Assembly: GCF_964332355.1 (NCBI RefSeq)
Contig: NZ_OZ201293.1
Coordinates: 992,001 to 1,056,000 of the forward strand
Origin: Imbroritus primus
Lineage (GTDB): Bacteria > Pseudomonadota > Gammaproteobacteria > Burkholderiales > Burkholderiaceae
DNA: 64,000 nucleotides
Reading direction: 5' to 3'
The position numbers and the translations under genes are program-made. Position 1 is the first letter of the stretch, and the number at the start of each line of letters is the position of its first letter. Below the pieces are notes generated by a model. The model was not told the origin of the DNA and did no database searches. It worked only from the letters and a program-made list of their open reading frames with translations. Of the stretch, positions 44,603 to 54,383 are shown in pieces.

Positions 44603-45721
44603 ATGAACGAACCGCAGCAACTGTATGTCGCCACCCGCAAGGGCCTGTTCACCCTGCGGCGCAGGGACGGGGCGTGGGAAACGGTAGGCGCCGCCTTCCT
44701 CGGCGAACCGGTCAGCATGGTGCTGCCCGACCGACGCGACGGCACCGTGTATGCCGCTCTCAACCTCGGCCATTTCGGCGTCAAGTTCTGGCGCTGCCGC
44801 GCCGGGGGCGAATGGGAAGAATGCGCCGTGCCGACCTATCCGCCCCAGCCAGAGGGCTATGTACCGAACCTGCCCACGCCCGGGGATGCGCCACCCGCGC
44901 CACCCTGGAGCCTGGTGCAGATCTGGTCGCTGGAAGCGGGCGGACCGGAGCAGCCCGGGGTGCTGTGGGCTGGCACGATTCCCGGCGGCCTGTTCCGCTC
45001 GGACGATGGCGGTGACACCTGGCAGATGAACCGCCCACTGTGGGATCGCCCGGAACGCGCCGAGTGGTTCGGCGGCGGTTACGACTATCCGGGCATCCAT
45101 TCCATTCATGTCGATCCGCGCGACAGCCGTCATGTCACCGTGGCCATCTCGTGCGGCGGCGTCTGGCATACGCGTGATGGCGGAGCAAGCTGGGAAGTCG
45201 GCTGCAAAGGCATGGAGGCCGGCTACATGCCGCCGGAGCGCCGTGAGGATCCGAACATCCAGGACCCGCATCGCATGACGGCCTGTGCCACGCAGCCGGA
45301 TGCGCTTTGGGTCCAGCATCACGATGGCATCTTCCGCTCGACCGATGGCGGCGCGCACTGGCGGCGGGTGGTGGCGCAACCTTCCAGCTTCGGCTTTGCC
45401 GTGGCCGCGCATCCGCATGATCCCGATACCGCCTGGTTCGTGCCGGCGGCGCAGGATGCCTGCCGCGTGCCGGTCGATGCGCAACTCGTGGTGACGCGCA
45501 CGCGCGATGGCGGCCAGACCTTCGAAACCTTGCGCGCGGGTTTGCCGCAGACACCGTCATATGACCTGATTTACCGCCACGGGCTCGATGTCGACGCCAC
45601 AGGCCAGCGGCTGGCGATGGGTTCGACGACGGGCGGCCTTTGGTTGTCTGAAGATGGTGGCGACCAGTGGATCTGCCTGTCCGCGCATTTGCCGCCCATC
45701 TATGCTGTGCGGTTCGGCTGA
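44603..45721 (+). CDS. BNR/sialidase-like beta-propeller protein
   Basis: 372 residues from MNEPQQLYVATRKGLFTL. It contains several blade-like repeats with Asp-box (S-x-D-x-G-x-T/x-W) motifs: SDDGGDTWQ, TRDGGASWEV, STDGGAHWRR, TRDGGQTFE, SEDGGDQWI, typical of exo-sialidase/WD40-like propellers. No signal peptide is visible, so it is probably cytoplasmic. It is paired with the ubiquitin-like gene upstream and may be a substrate-specific hydrolase or a scaffold. Confidence 0.85.
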   Translation: MNEPQQLYVATRKGLFTLRRRDGAWETVGAAFLGEPVSMVLPDRRDGTVYAALNLGHFGVKFWRCRAGGEWEECAVPTYPPQPEGYVPNLPTPGDAPPAPPWSLVQIWSLEAGGPEQPGVLWAGTIPGGLFRSDDGGDTWQMNRPLWDRPERAEWFGGGYDYPGIHSIHVDPRDSRHVTVAISCGGVWHTRDGGASWEVGCKGMEAGYMPPERREDPNIQDPHRMTACATQPDALWVQHHDGIFRSTDGGAHWRRVVAQPSSFGFAVAAHPHDPDTAWFVPAAQDACRVPVDAQLVVTRTRDGGQTFETLRAGLPQTPSYDLIYRHGLDVDATGQRLAMGSTTGGLWLSEDGGDQWICLSAHLPPIYAVRFG

Positions 45722-45902
45722 GTGGGCGGTTAAGGCAACGGTATGCAGTGGGTGAGTCCACGTGCGGTGCCGGCGAGAAGCGTGCGCGAGATGATGCGCG
45801 GTGCGATGCCGCGTGGGTTGCTGCAGCATCGCTGCGGTATCGTGATGTCACGGTGCCCATGCCTATGGCATGATGCTTCATGTCATCACCACGAGGACCA
45901 CT

Positions 45903-46322
45903 ATGAACACACCCGCGGACAACCATAGCAAGCTGATTGGCTATCTGCTCTGGATCTTCGGCTTTACCGGCTCACACCGCTTCTACTACGGCCGGCCCGT
46001 GACCGGGACGATCTGGTTCTTCACGCTTGGCCTGCTCGGCATTGGCTGGCTGATCGACCTGTTCCTGATTCCCGGCATGGACCGCGATGCCGACCTGCGC
46101 TACACGCCGGGACATCTCAACTACAACATCGCGTGGCTGCTGCTCACGTTCCTCGGCCTGTTCGGTGTGCATCGCATGTACATGGGCAAGTGGCTGACCG
46201 GCATCCTGTACCTGTTCACCGGCGGTTTCTTCCTGATCGGCGTGCTGATCGACCTGTGGACCCTCAACGACCAGGTCTCACAGGAAAACAGCCGCAGGCT
46301 GTCGATGGCGGGCGTACAATAA
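45903..46322 (+). CDS. TM2-domain membrane protein
   Basis: 139 residues with a duplicated TM2 domain: first KLIGYLLWIFGFTGSHRFYYGRPVTGTIWFFTLGLLGIGWLIDLF, second LNYNIAWLLLTFLGLFGVHRMYMGKWLTGILYLFTGGFFLIGVLIDL. Each has the GxxR-F-Y-G pattern and Asp-Leu-Phe end of TM2. A GAGGA site precedes the ATG at 45903. Function unknown in bacteria. Confidence 0.9.
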   Translation: MNTPADNHSKLIGYLLWIFGFTGSHRFYYGRPVTGTIWFFTLGLLGIGWLIDLFLIPGMDRDADLRYTPGHLNYNIAWLLLTFLGLFGVHRMYMGKWLTGILYLFTGGFFLIGVLIDLWTLNDQVSQENSRRLSMAGVQ

Positions 46323-46504
46323 AAGCCACGCGCCGCCGCGCTGGTGTGCGGCGCTTGTTTCGTGATGCCTGTTCGTGACGCTGTCCGCCGCGCCACGCAC
46401 TGCCTGCCTGTGACCGGCCTGTCTCCTGACTCTTCCGGCATCGTTTGCCATCCTCCCGTGCGCTGTTCCGGCGCACGGCGTCACTCGTCCAATCCCGCCT
46501 CCGC

Positions 46505-48139
46505 ATGGAATCCGTCGGCGTTGTCCTGATCATGCTGCTGGCCGTGGTGGTCAGCGGCTACGTGGTGCGCATGCTACCCATTGCGCTGCCATTGCCGCTG
46601 GTGCAGATCGCGCTCGGTGCGGTGATTGCCGGAGGGCTGAACCATGGCGTGGTGCTCGATCCGGAGTTCTTCTTTCTGCTGTTCCTGCCGCCACTGCTAT
46701 TCCTCGATGGTTGGCGCATTCCCAAGGCAGGCCTGTTCCGCGACAAGTTCGTGATCATCGAGCTGGCATTGGGCCTGGTCGTCTTCACCGTGCTCGGCAT
46801 GGGTTTCCTGATCCACTGGATGATTCCCGCCATGCCGCTGGCGGTGGCGTTCGCGCTCGCCGCCATCGTGTCGCCGACCGACCCGGTGGCCGTGTCGGCC
46901 ATCGCCGCCCGCGCGCCAATCCCTAAGCGCCTGATGCATATTCTCGAAGGCGAGTCATTGCTCAACGATGCGTCGGGTCTGGTCTGTTTCCGGTTCGCAG
47001 TAGCTGCGGCGGTGACGGGCACGTTCTCGCTCGCGTCGGCATCGCTGACTTTTCTTTGGGTGGCGACGGCCGGTCTTGCCGTTGGCGCGGCCGTGACACT
47101 CATCGTCAGCACGGCGCAGCAATGGTTGTCGCGGCTCGTCGGTGAAGAGGCCGGGTCGCCCATCCTGATCAGCCTGCTGATTCCATTTGGCGCCTATCTG
47201 GTGGCCGAGCATATCGACGCATCGGGCATCCTGGCGGCGGTTGCGGCCGGCGTGACCATGAGCTATGTCGAGCTCACCGGCCGGGCGCTGGGCAGCACGC
47301 GACTGCAGCGCGCCGCCGTGTGGGATACCGTGCAGCTCACACTGAACGGTATCGTGTTCGTGCTGCTGGGTGAGCAGTTGCCGGGCATCCTGCGCAACGC
47401 CGTGGCCTCGGTCGAGCAGAGCGGGCACGTCAACCCCTGGTGGCTGGCGGCGTATGCGCTGGCCATCAATGTTGGCCTGGCCGTGCTGCGTTTCGTGTGG
47501 GTCTGGGTGTCGCTGCGCGTCTCACTGTTCAAGACCGGGCAATCTGGCGTGCCGACCTCGCGCGCGCAGTGGCGGCTTGTGCTGGCGACATCGCTGGCGG
47601 GTGTGCGCGGCGCAATCACGCTGGCCGGCGTGATGACGCTGCCGCTCATGCTGCCGGGCGGCGAGGCTTTTCCGGCGCGCGATCTGGCGGTGTTCCTGGC
47701 CACGGCTGTCATCCTGCTGTCGCTGGTGGTGGCGAGCATCGGCTTGCCACGCCTGCTGCGCGGGCTGGAAGTGCCAGACGAACCAGCCGAGCGGATGGAG
47801 GAAAATCTCGCGCGGCACGAGTCCGCCACGGCGGCCATCGCGGCCATCGAAAAAGCCCAGCATGCCCTGCTGCACGATAGCGCCGAGGCCGAGTTGTACA
47901 GCGATGCCGCCAGCCGTGTGATCACGCTCTACCAGGCGCGGCTCGATGACGGCATGGGACAGGAGGGCGATGCCCAGCAACTGCGCAAGACGGACGATGT
48001 CGAGCGCACCTTGCGGCTGGCCGGGTTGCAGGCCGAGCGCGAGGAAATCTTCAATCTCGCCCGGCAAGGGCGCATCTCGGATACGGTGTCGCGCAAGCTG
48101 GTGCGCGAGATCGACCTCGTCGAGTCGCGCTACCGTTAG
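46505..48139 (+). CDS. CPA1 family Na+/H+ antiporter
   Basis: 544 residues with about 12 membrane spans. The sequence ALAAIVSPTDPVAVSAIAARAPIPKRLMHILEGESLLNDASGLV contains the conserved Asp-Pro and EGESLLNDA segments of NhaP/CPA1 antiporters. A cytoplasmic C-terminal region of about 120 charged residues follows and may regulate activity. A longer frame from 46445 exists, but the ATG at 46505 starts directly before the first span. It is distinct from the mrp antiporter. Confidence 0.93.
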   Translation: MESVGVVLIMLLAVVVSGYVVRMLPIALPLPLVQIALGAVIAGGLNHGVVLDPEFFFLLFLPPLLFLDGWRIPKAGLFRDKFVIIELALGLVVFTVLGMGFLIHWMIPAMPLAVAFALAAIVSPTDPVAVSAIAARAPIPKRLMHILEGESLLNDASGLVCFRFAVAAAVTGTFSLASASLTFLWVATAGLAVGAAVTLIVSTAQQWLSRLVGEEAGSPILISLLIPFGAYLVAEHIDASGILAAVAAGVTMSYVELTGRALGSTRLQRAAVWDTVQLTLNGIVFVLLGEQLPGILRNAVASVEQSGHVNPWWLAAYALAINVGLAVLRFVWVWVSLRVSLFKTGQSGVPTSRAQWRLVLATSLAGVRGAITLAGVMTLPLMLPGGEAFPARDLAVFLATAVILLSLVVASIGLPRLLRGLEVPDEPAERMEENLARHESATAAIAAIEKAQHALLHDSAEAELYSDAASRVITLYQARLDDGMGQEGDAQQLRKTDDVERTLRLAGLQAEREEIFNLARQGRISDTVSRKLVREIDLVESRYR

Positions 48140-48199
48140 TCCGGCTGCAGGCAGGTTTTGCTCAGGGCGGCAGGCTGCGGATTATCCGTCCCTGTCGGG

Positions 48200-48226
48200 C
48201 CGCGCACCAGGCAGGCCTGTGCGCGG
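48200..48226. terminator. Hairpin between the antiporter and the MFS gene
   Basis: CCGCGCAC and GTGCGCGG form an 8-base-pair stem with an 11-base loop between two convergent genes. No T-run follows, so intrinsic termination is not certain. Confidence 0.35.
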
Positions 48227-48238
48227 CGAGTGCCAGAG

Positions 48239-49441
48239 TCAGCGCTGCTCGAACGTGCGCCAGCGCAGCAGATACCAGGTGGCAGCCAGTGCGTTGACCG
48301 CGGTGAGGCACATGAATGTCGTCCCGAACGCCTGCCCGGTCGCCATGCCCTGGGCCTGTAGTTGCGAGATCAGCCAGCCAACCAGGAAGCTGATCGAGCC
48401 GGTACCAATGAACATGAAGAGGTTCAGGCCGGTATTGCCGCGCCCCACGAGGGTAGCAGGCAAGCCATGGCTGAGGACCGTGTAGGTCAGCACATTCAGC
48501 GACGTGCCAAGACCATACAGGCACCACCACACCACCTCGCCCGGCCAGCGCAGGCTGATGGCGAGCAGGCTGAGAAGGTCGAGCAACATGCCGGCCGCCA
48601 GCAGGTGGCGATTGGTGACGCCGCGCCGGGCCAGCCGCTCCGACAGGGCGCCAATGAAGAAGTACCCGGACAGCGAGATCAGCGACACTGCCAGCAGCAG
48701 GCTGGCCGCATCCGGCTTGCTGTACCCCGCGCCATGCATGAGCCACTGCATACCCCACAGGCCCTGTACGGAAATGAACGTGCCCATGCCGGTGAACGCC
48801 CACGGCATGACCCACCAGAAGCGCCGGTGCACCAGCAGTCCGCCGAGTCCGCGCCACTGCTCGGCCATCGAGCGCTGTTCGCGCTCGACCGGAATGTCGC
48901 GGATGGCCCAGGCAATGCCCATTGCCGCCAGCAGGCTGAGTACCGCCAGCCCGGCGAACAGCATGCGCCAGTCGAAATAGCCGAGGGCCAGTTCCACCGG
49001 CTTGGTGGCAAACGACGCGCCGAGGCCGCCGACCAGCATGATCCAGCCGGACAAGGCCACCTGTTTTTCTGGCGGGTACCATACCGCAGCAGCCTTGAGC
49101 GGTGCCGCGAAACAGATCGCCACGCCGATGCCGATCAGCACGCGGCCCGCGCCGAGTGCGGCGAAGCTGTCGGCAAAGCAGAACAGCAGCGCACCCGCTG
49201 CGGCCGCAAGAATCAGGCCGCCTTCCGCGCGGCGCGGGCCAAAGCGGTCGAGCAGTACGCCGGCAGGAATCTGCGCAAAGGCAAACGCGTAGAAATACAG
49301 GCTGGCGAGCGCGCCAAGATCCTGCGGGCTGAGACTGAACTCGCGCGCCAGCTCAGGCGAGATGACGCCGATCACCGCGCGGAACAGCGAGGAGAGGAAA
49401 TACGCTGCGGCGAACGGAATGAAGAATCGCAGGATGGGCAC
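48239..49441 (-). CDS. MFS transporter
   Basis: 400 residues and 12 predicted spans. Begins with GTG (MPILRFFIPFAAAYFLSSLFRAVIGVISPELAREF). The loop 2-3 motif PAGVLLDRFGPRR is visible, typical of the major facilitator signature, with the GRVLIGIGVAICF segment. The GTG start is supported by AGGAACC upstream. The substrate cannot be told. It is alone on the minus strand, downstream of LysE. Confidence 0.88.
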   Translation of the reverse strand: MPILRFFIPFAAAYFLSSLFRAVIGVISPELAREFSLSPQDLGALASLYFYAFAFAQIPAGVLLDRFGPRRAEGGLILAAAAGALLFCFADSFAALGAGRVLIGIGVAICFAAPLKAAAVWYPPEKQVALSGWIMLVGGLGASFATKPVELALGYFDWRMLFAGLAVLSLLAAMGIAWAIRDIPVEREQRSMAEQWRGLGGLLVHRRFWWVMPWAFTGMGTFISVQGLWGMQWLMHGAGYSKPDAASLLLAVSLISLSGYFFIGALSERLARRGVTNRHLLAAGMLLDLLSLLAISLRWPGEVVWWCLYGLGTSLNVLTYTVLSHGLPATLVGRGNTGLNLFMFIGTGSISFLVGWLISQLQAQGMATGQAFGTTFMCLTAVNALAATWYLLRWRTFEQR

Positions 49442-49654
49442 GCCGGTTCCTAAAGATGAGCGTTATGAGCGTCGCTGGGCGTGTCGCTCAGGCGAGGTCG
49501 GAAGGCACTGCATGGAAAGAGTTCGCAGTGTACAAAAAAAGCAGATGGCGTGGCCTGCAAATACAGGGGATGAAGCTGCCCAAGCCTGTATAGGGCGAAT
49601 CGCGTTCTGGGGGGCTGTGCGGCTTCTGTGCTGGTACATGGCAAGGCGAGAAAA

Positions 49655-50281
49655 TCAGAGTTCCGCATTGGCCAGTCGTAAAGCCAGCCCCAGGAATACC
49701 ATGCCCGCCGCCCAGTTCAGACCACGCTGCACGCGCGGCGAGCGACGCAGTGCTGCCCCGAACGTACCGGCAAAACAGGCGATGGCGCCGAAGGTGAGCA
49801 GCGTCGCCACGATAAAGATACCGCCCAGCAGCAGCATCTGCACCGGCAGGCTGCCGGCTTCCGGATGGGCAAACTGCGGCAGGAAGGCGAGAAAGAACAC
49901 CACGACCTTGGGGTTGCTGAGATTCATGATCACACCGCGCCCGTAGCCCTGCCATGCACCGAGCGGCGCGCGTGGCTCATCGGCCTGCATGCCAACGGGC
50001 GCACGGAATGCCTGGAATGCCAGATACACCAGATACGCCGCCCCGCACAGCTTGAGCACGGTAAATGCCGTGACCGACGCGGCGACCACCGCTGCCACGC
50101 CGAATGCCACGGCGGCGGTATGGACCAGCAGGCCGGTACACAGTCCCAGCACCACCAGCATGCCGGCCTTGCGGCCGTGCATGGCCGAATGCAGCAGGAC
50201 GAAAAGATTGTCGGGACCCGGGCTCAGGCCCAGCAGCACGGCAACGCCAAAAAAGGACAGGGCGGTTTCGGGGCTCAGCAT
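49655..50281 (-). CDS. LysE family exporter
   Basis: 208 residues with six membrane spans and the LysE/RhtB motif LGLSPGPDNLFVLLHSAMHGRKAG(MLVVLGLCTG). These export amino acids or homoserine lactones. It begins 12 bases after the IclR stop, with a GAGGAT site in that gene, so both form one operon and the regulator may control export. Confidence 0.9.
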   Translation of the reverse strand: MLSPETALSFFGVAVLLGLSPGPDNLFVLLHSAMHGRKAGMLVVLGLCTGLLVHTAAVAFGVAAVVAASVTAFTVLKLCGAAYLVYLAFQAFRAPVGMQADEPRAPLGAWQGYGRGVIMNLSNPKVVVFFLAFLPQFAHPEAGSLPVQMLLLGGIFIVATLLTFGAIACFAGTFGAALRRSPRVQRGLNWAAGMVFLGLALRLANAEL

Positions 50282-50293
50282 GGATCAGGATCC

Positions 50294-51115
50294 TCAGTGA
50301 TCGCCCAGGCCGAGCTTGTACTCGATGCTCCGGACCAGGCTCACCAGGCGTGGGCCAAGGTCGGTCTGCAGATGCTGGCGGTCGGTTGCATACGCGGGGA
50401 CGGTCAGATTGAAGGCCAGGTGCATGCCACCGACGGGCGCGCGCATCGGGACCGCCACGGCGGCAAGCGTCGGCCGCCAGTCGCCGGCCACGATGCAGAA
50501 ATCCTGTTGCGCGATCTCCGTACAGGCCTGCTCTGCTGCGGCATGAAAGGCTGCCCATTCCTGCGGCACCGTCTCGCGCAGGCGACGCAGCAAGGCCGTG
50601 CGCTGAGGCACGCTGTAGCTGGCGAGCAGGGCGCGTCCGATGGCGGTGCGCAGGAAGGGACGGGTCGAGCCGATGTCGGGCTTGGTGGCGTTGCTGTCGT
50701 AGGCCTGTACGGTTTCCACGTACACCACCTGCAGGCGGTCGCGCGTGCCGATGGAAACCGGCCCGCGCGCATGGCGCGCCAGCTCGAGCATTTCCGGCGA
50801 GGCAATCTGCCGCACCGTGAGTTGCGACAGCAGCGGATAACCGAGCGAGAGCACCGCTGGCCCAAGCGAATACTTGCCGGTGGTGCGGTCGCGGCGCAGG
50901 TAGCCCAGGCCCATCAATGTAAACGTCAGGCGCGATACCGTGGGCCGGGAGAGCTGCAGGCGTTCGGCAAAGTCCTTGTTGCCCAGCACCGTTTGCCCGC
51001 CGCCGAAACAGCCGAGCACAGCCAGGCCATTGGCGAGCGTGGACGCAAACTGCGGATGGGCCGCCAGTGTTTCCGCATCGAGAAACGACGCACCGCCGTC
51101 GTCGAGATCTTCCAA
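50294..51115 (-). CDS. IclR family transcriptional regulator
   Basis: 273 residues. The N-terminal winged helix-turn-helix is LAVLGCFGGGQTVLGNKDFAERLQLSRPTVSRLTFTLMGLGYL, and the effector-binding IclR domain (about 100-270) ends SLVRSIEYKLGLGDH. The start appears to be TTG (51113-51115), preceded by GGGGAAGGG. No ATG gives a good N terminus. It is divergent from a metallophosphoesterase gene and in operon with lysE-like. Confidence 0.88.
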   Translation of the reverse strand: MEDLDDGGASFLDAETLAAHPQFASTLANGLAVLGCFGGGQTVLGNKDFAERLQLSRPTVSRLTFTLMGLGYLRRDRTTGKYSLGPAVLSLGYPLLSQLTVRQIASPEMLELARHARGPVSIGTRDRLQVVYVETVQAYDSNATKPDIGSTRPFLRTAIGRALLASYSVPQRTALLRRLRETVPQEWAAFHAAAEQACTEIAQQDFCIVAGDWRPTLAAVAVPMRAPVGGMHLAFNLTVPAYATDRQHLQTDLGPRLVSLVRSIEYKLGLGDH

Positions 51116-51283
51116 GCCCTTCCCCGAATATGAACGTGCTTGACATTATAGCGGGCGGAAACAATACTTTTGTTCAATTAAAAGGAATTGAATTCCACTA
51201 TTCGGGCGTAAGTGCCGCCGAGGTCATGGTTGCGTGATGACGTGATGGCCGCGTGTACCGTGCCCATACAGGAGACACTCCCC

Positions 51284-53347
51284 ATGCCACACCTGCCGCA
51301 TGCCACGCTGGGTGCACCGCTGTTTTCCTTTGTTGTCGTCGCGGACACCCACATCAACGAGCAGGATGGCGCCTCGGCGTCTCCCTATCTGACCAACCGC
51401 CTCGCCAACGACCGCGCGCGCCACGTCTTCCAGGAAATCGCGGCAATGGATCCGCCGCCGCGCTTCGTGGTGCATCTCGGCGATATCGTCAACCCGGTGC
51501 CATCGTTGCCCACCTTCCACGACGCCGTGGCACGCTACCGCGAGATTGCGCAGCCGGTGACGCTGCCGGTGCATCTGGTGCCCGGCAATCACGATGTGGG
51601 CGACAAGTGTGTGGAGTGGATGCCGGCCGGGCAGGTGTGCGACGCCTATCTGGCAACCTACCGTGAAGCTTTCGGGCAGGATTTCTACGCCTTCGATGAA
51701 GAAGGCCTGCGCTGCATCATCGTCAACTCGCTGCTGCTCAACTCGGGGCTGCCCGATGAAGCACGCCAGCGCGCATGGCTGGAAGAGCAGATCGCCACGG
51801 CGGGGCAGCGCCGCGTATTCCTGTTCATGCACTACCCGCCGTATATCTTTGCCCCCGACGAGCGTGCCAACTATGACAATGTCGACGAGCCCGCGCGTAG
51901 CTGGCTGCTCGACCTGATCCGGCGTCCCGGCGTGGAGGCCGTTTTCGCCGGCCATGTGCACAATTTCTGGTACGACCGTGTCGGCGCGGCAGAGTTTTAC
52001 ATGCTGCCGTCCACGGCATTCCTGCGGCACGATTTCACCGAGTTCTACCGGGTCGCCCCGGCCACGGAATTCGGGCGTGGCGATGCCGACAAGTTTGGCT
52101 ACTTCATCGTCGACGTGTATACGCGCGGGCACGTCGCGCATCCGGTGCGTACGATGGGCCGGCACAGTCAGGCCGGTGCGCCTGCAGCGCCAGCCCGGAC
52201 GCTGCATCTCACGCATCCGAAGACGGCCACCTTTGATGACGTCGGTGTCGAGTTGCGTCACCCGTGGACCGAACGCATGCAGATCACCGCTACCGGTGGC
52301 GTGCAGGAGTTCGGACGCAAATGGGCGCGCAACGACTACCCCTTGCTGGCATTGTGGGAAATGGGTGCGCGCCTGTCCAAGGTGACCGACATGGATCTGC
52401 ACGATCCGGAGGCGCGTGCGCGCATGGCGCAGATGGCGCGCTTCGGGCACCGCTATATCGTCACCACGCTCGGCGTGCCGAAGGCTGCCAGCCTGGAAGC
52501 ACAGCCCGTGCAGTGCGGTGTCGCCGCCTTTGAGGTCAATCTCACCGGTGCCAGTTTCCAGCGTCAGCAGGAGGCGCTACGCGCGGCGCGGCAGGCCACG
52601 GGCGCCGCCATCTACTACGCGCGGATTGCCGCCTTTGACGATTCGCATTACGACGGCAAGCACTTCAGTCATTTCGTCAAATCCGGCCTGACACTGGACG
52701 AGCTGGCGGGGCAGCGTGAAACGCTGATGGTGGCGCGTGCCGCCGGCGTGATCGACGGCGTGACCGTGCGGCTCGATGCGGAGGAGCCGCTCTGCCCGGC
52801 GGCCCATGTGCTGGCGGCGTTTGCGGAGGAGACCGGTTGTCTTGTGCTGGCCTCGCTCAAGACCAGCGGACCGAATCTTGCCACTGAACGGGCCGAGGAT
52901 GACGAGCTGGCGGCCCGTGCGGCGCAGGCCATGATCCTGTCGAAGGCGCTGCGCGGCGTACGCTTCGTCTTCGATACGTTTATGGACGTCGACCGTGGCT
53001 ACTACCCGCGCCACGGCCTGATCGACCGGCGTTTTACCCCGCGCCCCGCGGCCACCGTGTTTCGCATGCTCAATGCGGTACTGGCGGCGGCGACCGCTTT
53101 CAGGCTTGTGTCACATACCGATGATGCGGCCGGCATCCTGCGCTTTGAAGCCGATGGCGCGCTTTATCGCCTGCTGTGCATGGATGCACGGGCGATGACT
53201 GCGCAGCTGGCAGCGTTGCCAGCGGAGACGGTCGTCCACGGACTGGCGGACGGAGAGACGGGCGTGGCAGCGATGTGGCTGAGCCGCCTGCAGGATACGC
53301 CGGCCGGCGAGGCCGGTGCCCTGCAGGTATTGCTGGCACGGGCCTGA
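51284..53347 (+). CDS. Calcineurin-like metallophosphoesterase with C-terminal barrel-like domain
   Basis: 687 residues. The N-terminal 270 hold all metallophosphoesterase motifs: DTHINE (Asp21, His23), HLGDIVNP, VPGNHDVG and FMHYPPY, then GHVHNF. Residues about 330-650 look like a TIM-barrel-type domain with conserved Tyr-Tyr and Asp (GYYPRHGLIDRRFTPRPAAT), of unknown chemistry. The start ATG follows AGGAGA. It is divergent from the IclR regulator and may be its target. The substrate is unknown. Confidence 0.85.
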   Translation: MPHLPHATLGAPLFSFVVVADTHINEQDGASASPYLTNRLANDRARHVFQEIAAMDPPPRFVVHLGDIVNPVPSLPTFHDAVARYREIAQPVTLPVHLVPGNHDVGDKCVEWMPAGQVCDAYLATYREAFGQDFYAFDEEGLRCIIVNSLLLNSGLPDEARQRAWLEEQIATAGQRRVFLFMHYPPYIFAPDERANYDNVDEPARSWLLDLIRRPGVEAVFAGHVHNFWYDRVGAAEFYMLPSTAFLRHDFTEFYRVAPATEFGRGDADKFGYFIVDVYTRGHVAHPVRTMGRHSQAGAPAAPARTLHLTHPKTATFDDVGVELRHPWTERMQITATGGVQEFGRKWARNDYPLLALWEMGARLSKVTDMDLHDPEARARMAQMARFGHRYIVTTLGVPKAASLEAQPVQCGVAAFEVNLTGASFQRQQEALRAARQATGAAIYYARIAAFDDSHYDGKHFSHFVKSGLTLDELAGQRETLMVARAAGVIDGVTVRLDAEEPLCPAAHVLAAFAEETGCLVLASLKTSGPNLATERAEDDELAARAAQAMILSKALRGVRFVFDTFMDVDRGYYPRHGLIDRRFTPRPAATVFRMLNAVLAAATAFRLVSHTDDAAGILRFEADGALYRLLCMDARAMTAQLAALPAETVVHGLADGETGVAAMWLSRLQDTPAGEAGALQVLLARA

Positions 53348-53411
53348 GTGCCATGCCGGCCAGCTGTGCGGGCCATCGCATCTCGACCACGCGGTGGCCC
53401 GGCCGGATCGC

Positions 53412-53666
53412 TCAGCCGCAGCAGCATCCCCGGCGTGCAGGCGCCGCGCCGGCGGTCTGGCTTGCCGCAGGTTCTGCCGGATAGCCTTCCTGAGCGAGCG
53501 CGGCGACGACCGCCGCCGGCTCGACCTTGCCAGTGACTGTGGCGCTGCCGCCAGCCAGATCGACCGTGACTTCTTCCACACCAGGCAGCGCATCGAGCGC
53601 CTGGGTCACATGGCGGACGCAGTTGCCGCAGGTCATGCCGCTGACGCGGAAAACTTGAGTGTTCAT
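53412..53666 (-). CDS. Heavy-metal-associated (copper chaperone-like) protein
   Basis: 84 residues with the HMA motif GMTCGNC (residues about 10-16), RHVTQALDALPGVEEVTVDLAGG, and a Cys-rich C-terminal extension RRGCCCG. The extra Cys tail is outside the usual CopZ length of about 68. No copper ATPase gene is beside it. A start at 53759 is in frame but gives no domain; the ATG at 53666 is used. Confidence 0.88.
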   Translation of the reverse strand: MNTQVFRVSGMTCGNCVRHVTQALDALPGVEEVTVDLAGGSATVTGKVEPAAVVAALAQEGYPAEPAASQTAGAAPARRGCCCG

Positions 53667-53921
53667 CTTTCTCTCCTGTTGCCGGGCCGGTGGTGAGCCC
53701 GTAATTAGCCCATAATTAGCCCCTAGCTGGCTTGTCCATGACAGCATCGTGCTTCCCACGGTGGCAAGGTCAAGAGAAACAATAAAGAAACTACAGGGCT
53801 TGATCGCGGGCCGGCCTGCGCGGCCCTGTCGCCGGGTTCAGGCGCTGGAGCCGCCTTGCTTCGGCCTGCCACGCGCACCCGCTACAATGGTCGTTTCCCC
53901 ACACGATCATCAGGAGACGTC

Positions 53922-54383
53922 ATGACACTCTATGCATTGCTGCTCTTTATCCATCTGGCTGGTGTCGTGGTCTGGGTGGGCGGCATGTTCTTCGCCTACG
54001 TCTGCCTGCGGCCGACTGCCGCCGAGGCGCTCGAGCCACCATTGCGGCTGCGGCTGTGGCAGGGGGTGTTCCGGCGTTTCTTTGTCTGGGTGTGGATCGC
54101 GGTGATCGGCATCCTGCTGAGCGGATTTGCGATGCTCGGACACATGGGTTTCGCCGCGGCACCCAAGCACCTGCATGCCATGGCTGGTGGCGGACTGGTG
54201 ATGGCCGCAATTTTCGTCTATGTGTTTGCCGCGCCATACCAGGCGCTGAGCCGGGCCGTTGCCGCCCAGGACTGGGCCGCCGGCAGTGCCGCGCTGGCCC
54301 GCATCCGGCGTGCCGTCCACGCTAACCTGTGGCTCGGCATTCTCGTCATCGTGATTGCCACGGTCGGCCGCGCCCTGACCTGA
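53922..54383 (+). CDS. Hypothetical membrane protein (CopD-like)
   Basis: 153 residues with four spans and motifs such as LLLFIHLAGVVVWVGGMFFAYVCLRPTAAEAL, found in CopD-like/DUF2269-type proteins, with His residues at the ends of spans. A possible heme or copper role is only inferred. An ATG at 53922 (AGGAGACGTC site) is chosen over 53856. It overlaps the next gene by one base. Confidence 0.78.
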   Translation: MTLYALLLFIHLAGVVVWVGGMFFAYVCLRPTAAEALEPPLRLRLWQGVFRRFFVWVWIAVIGILLSGFAMLGHMGFAAAPKHLHAMAGGGLVMAAIFVYVFAAPYQALSRAVAAQDWAAGSAALARIRRAVHANLWLGILVIVIATVGRALT

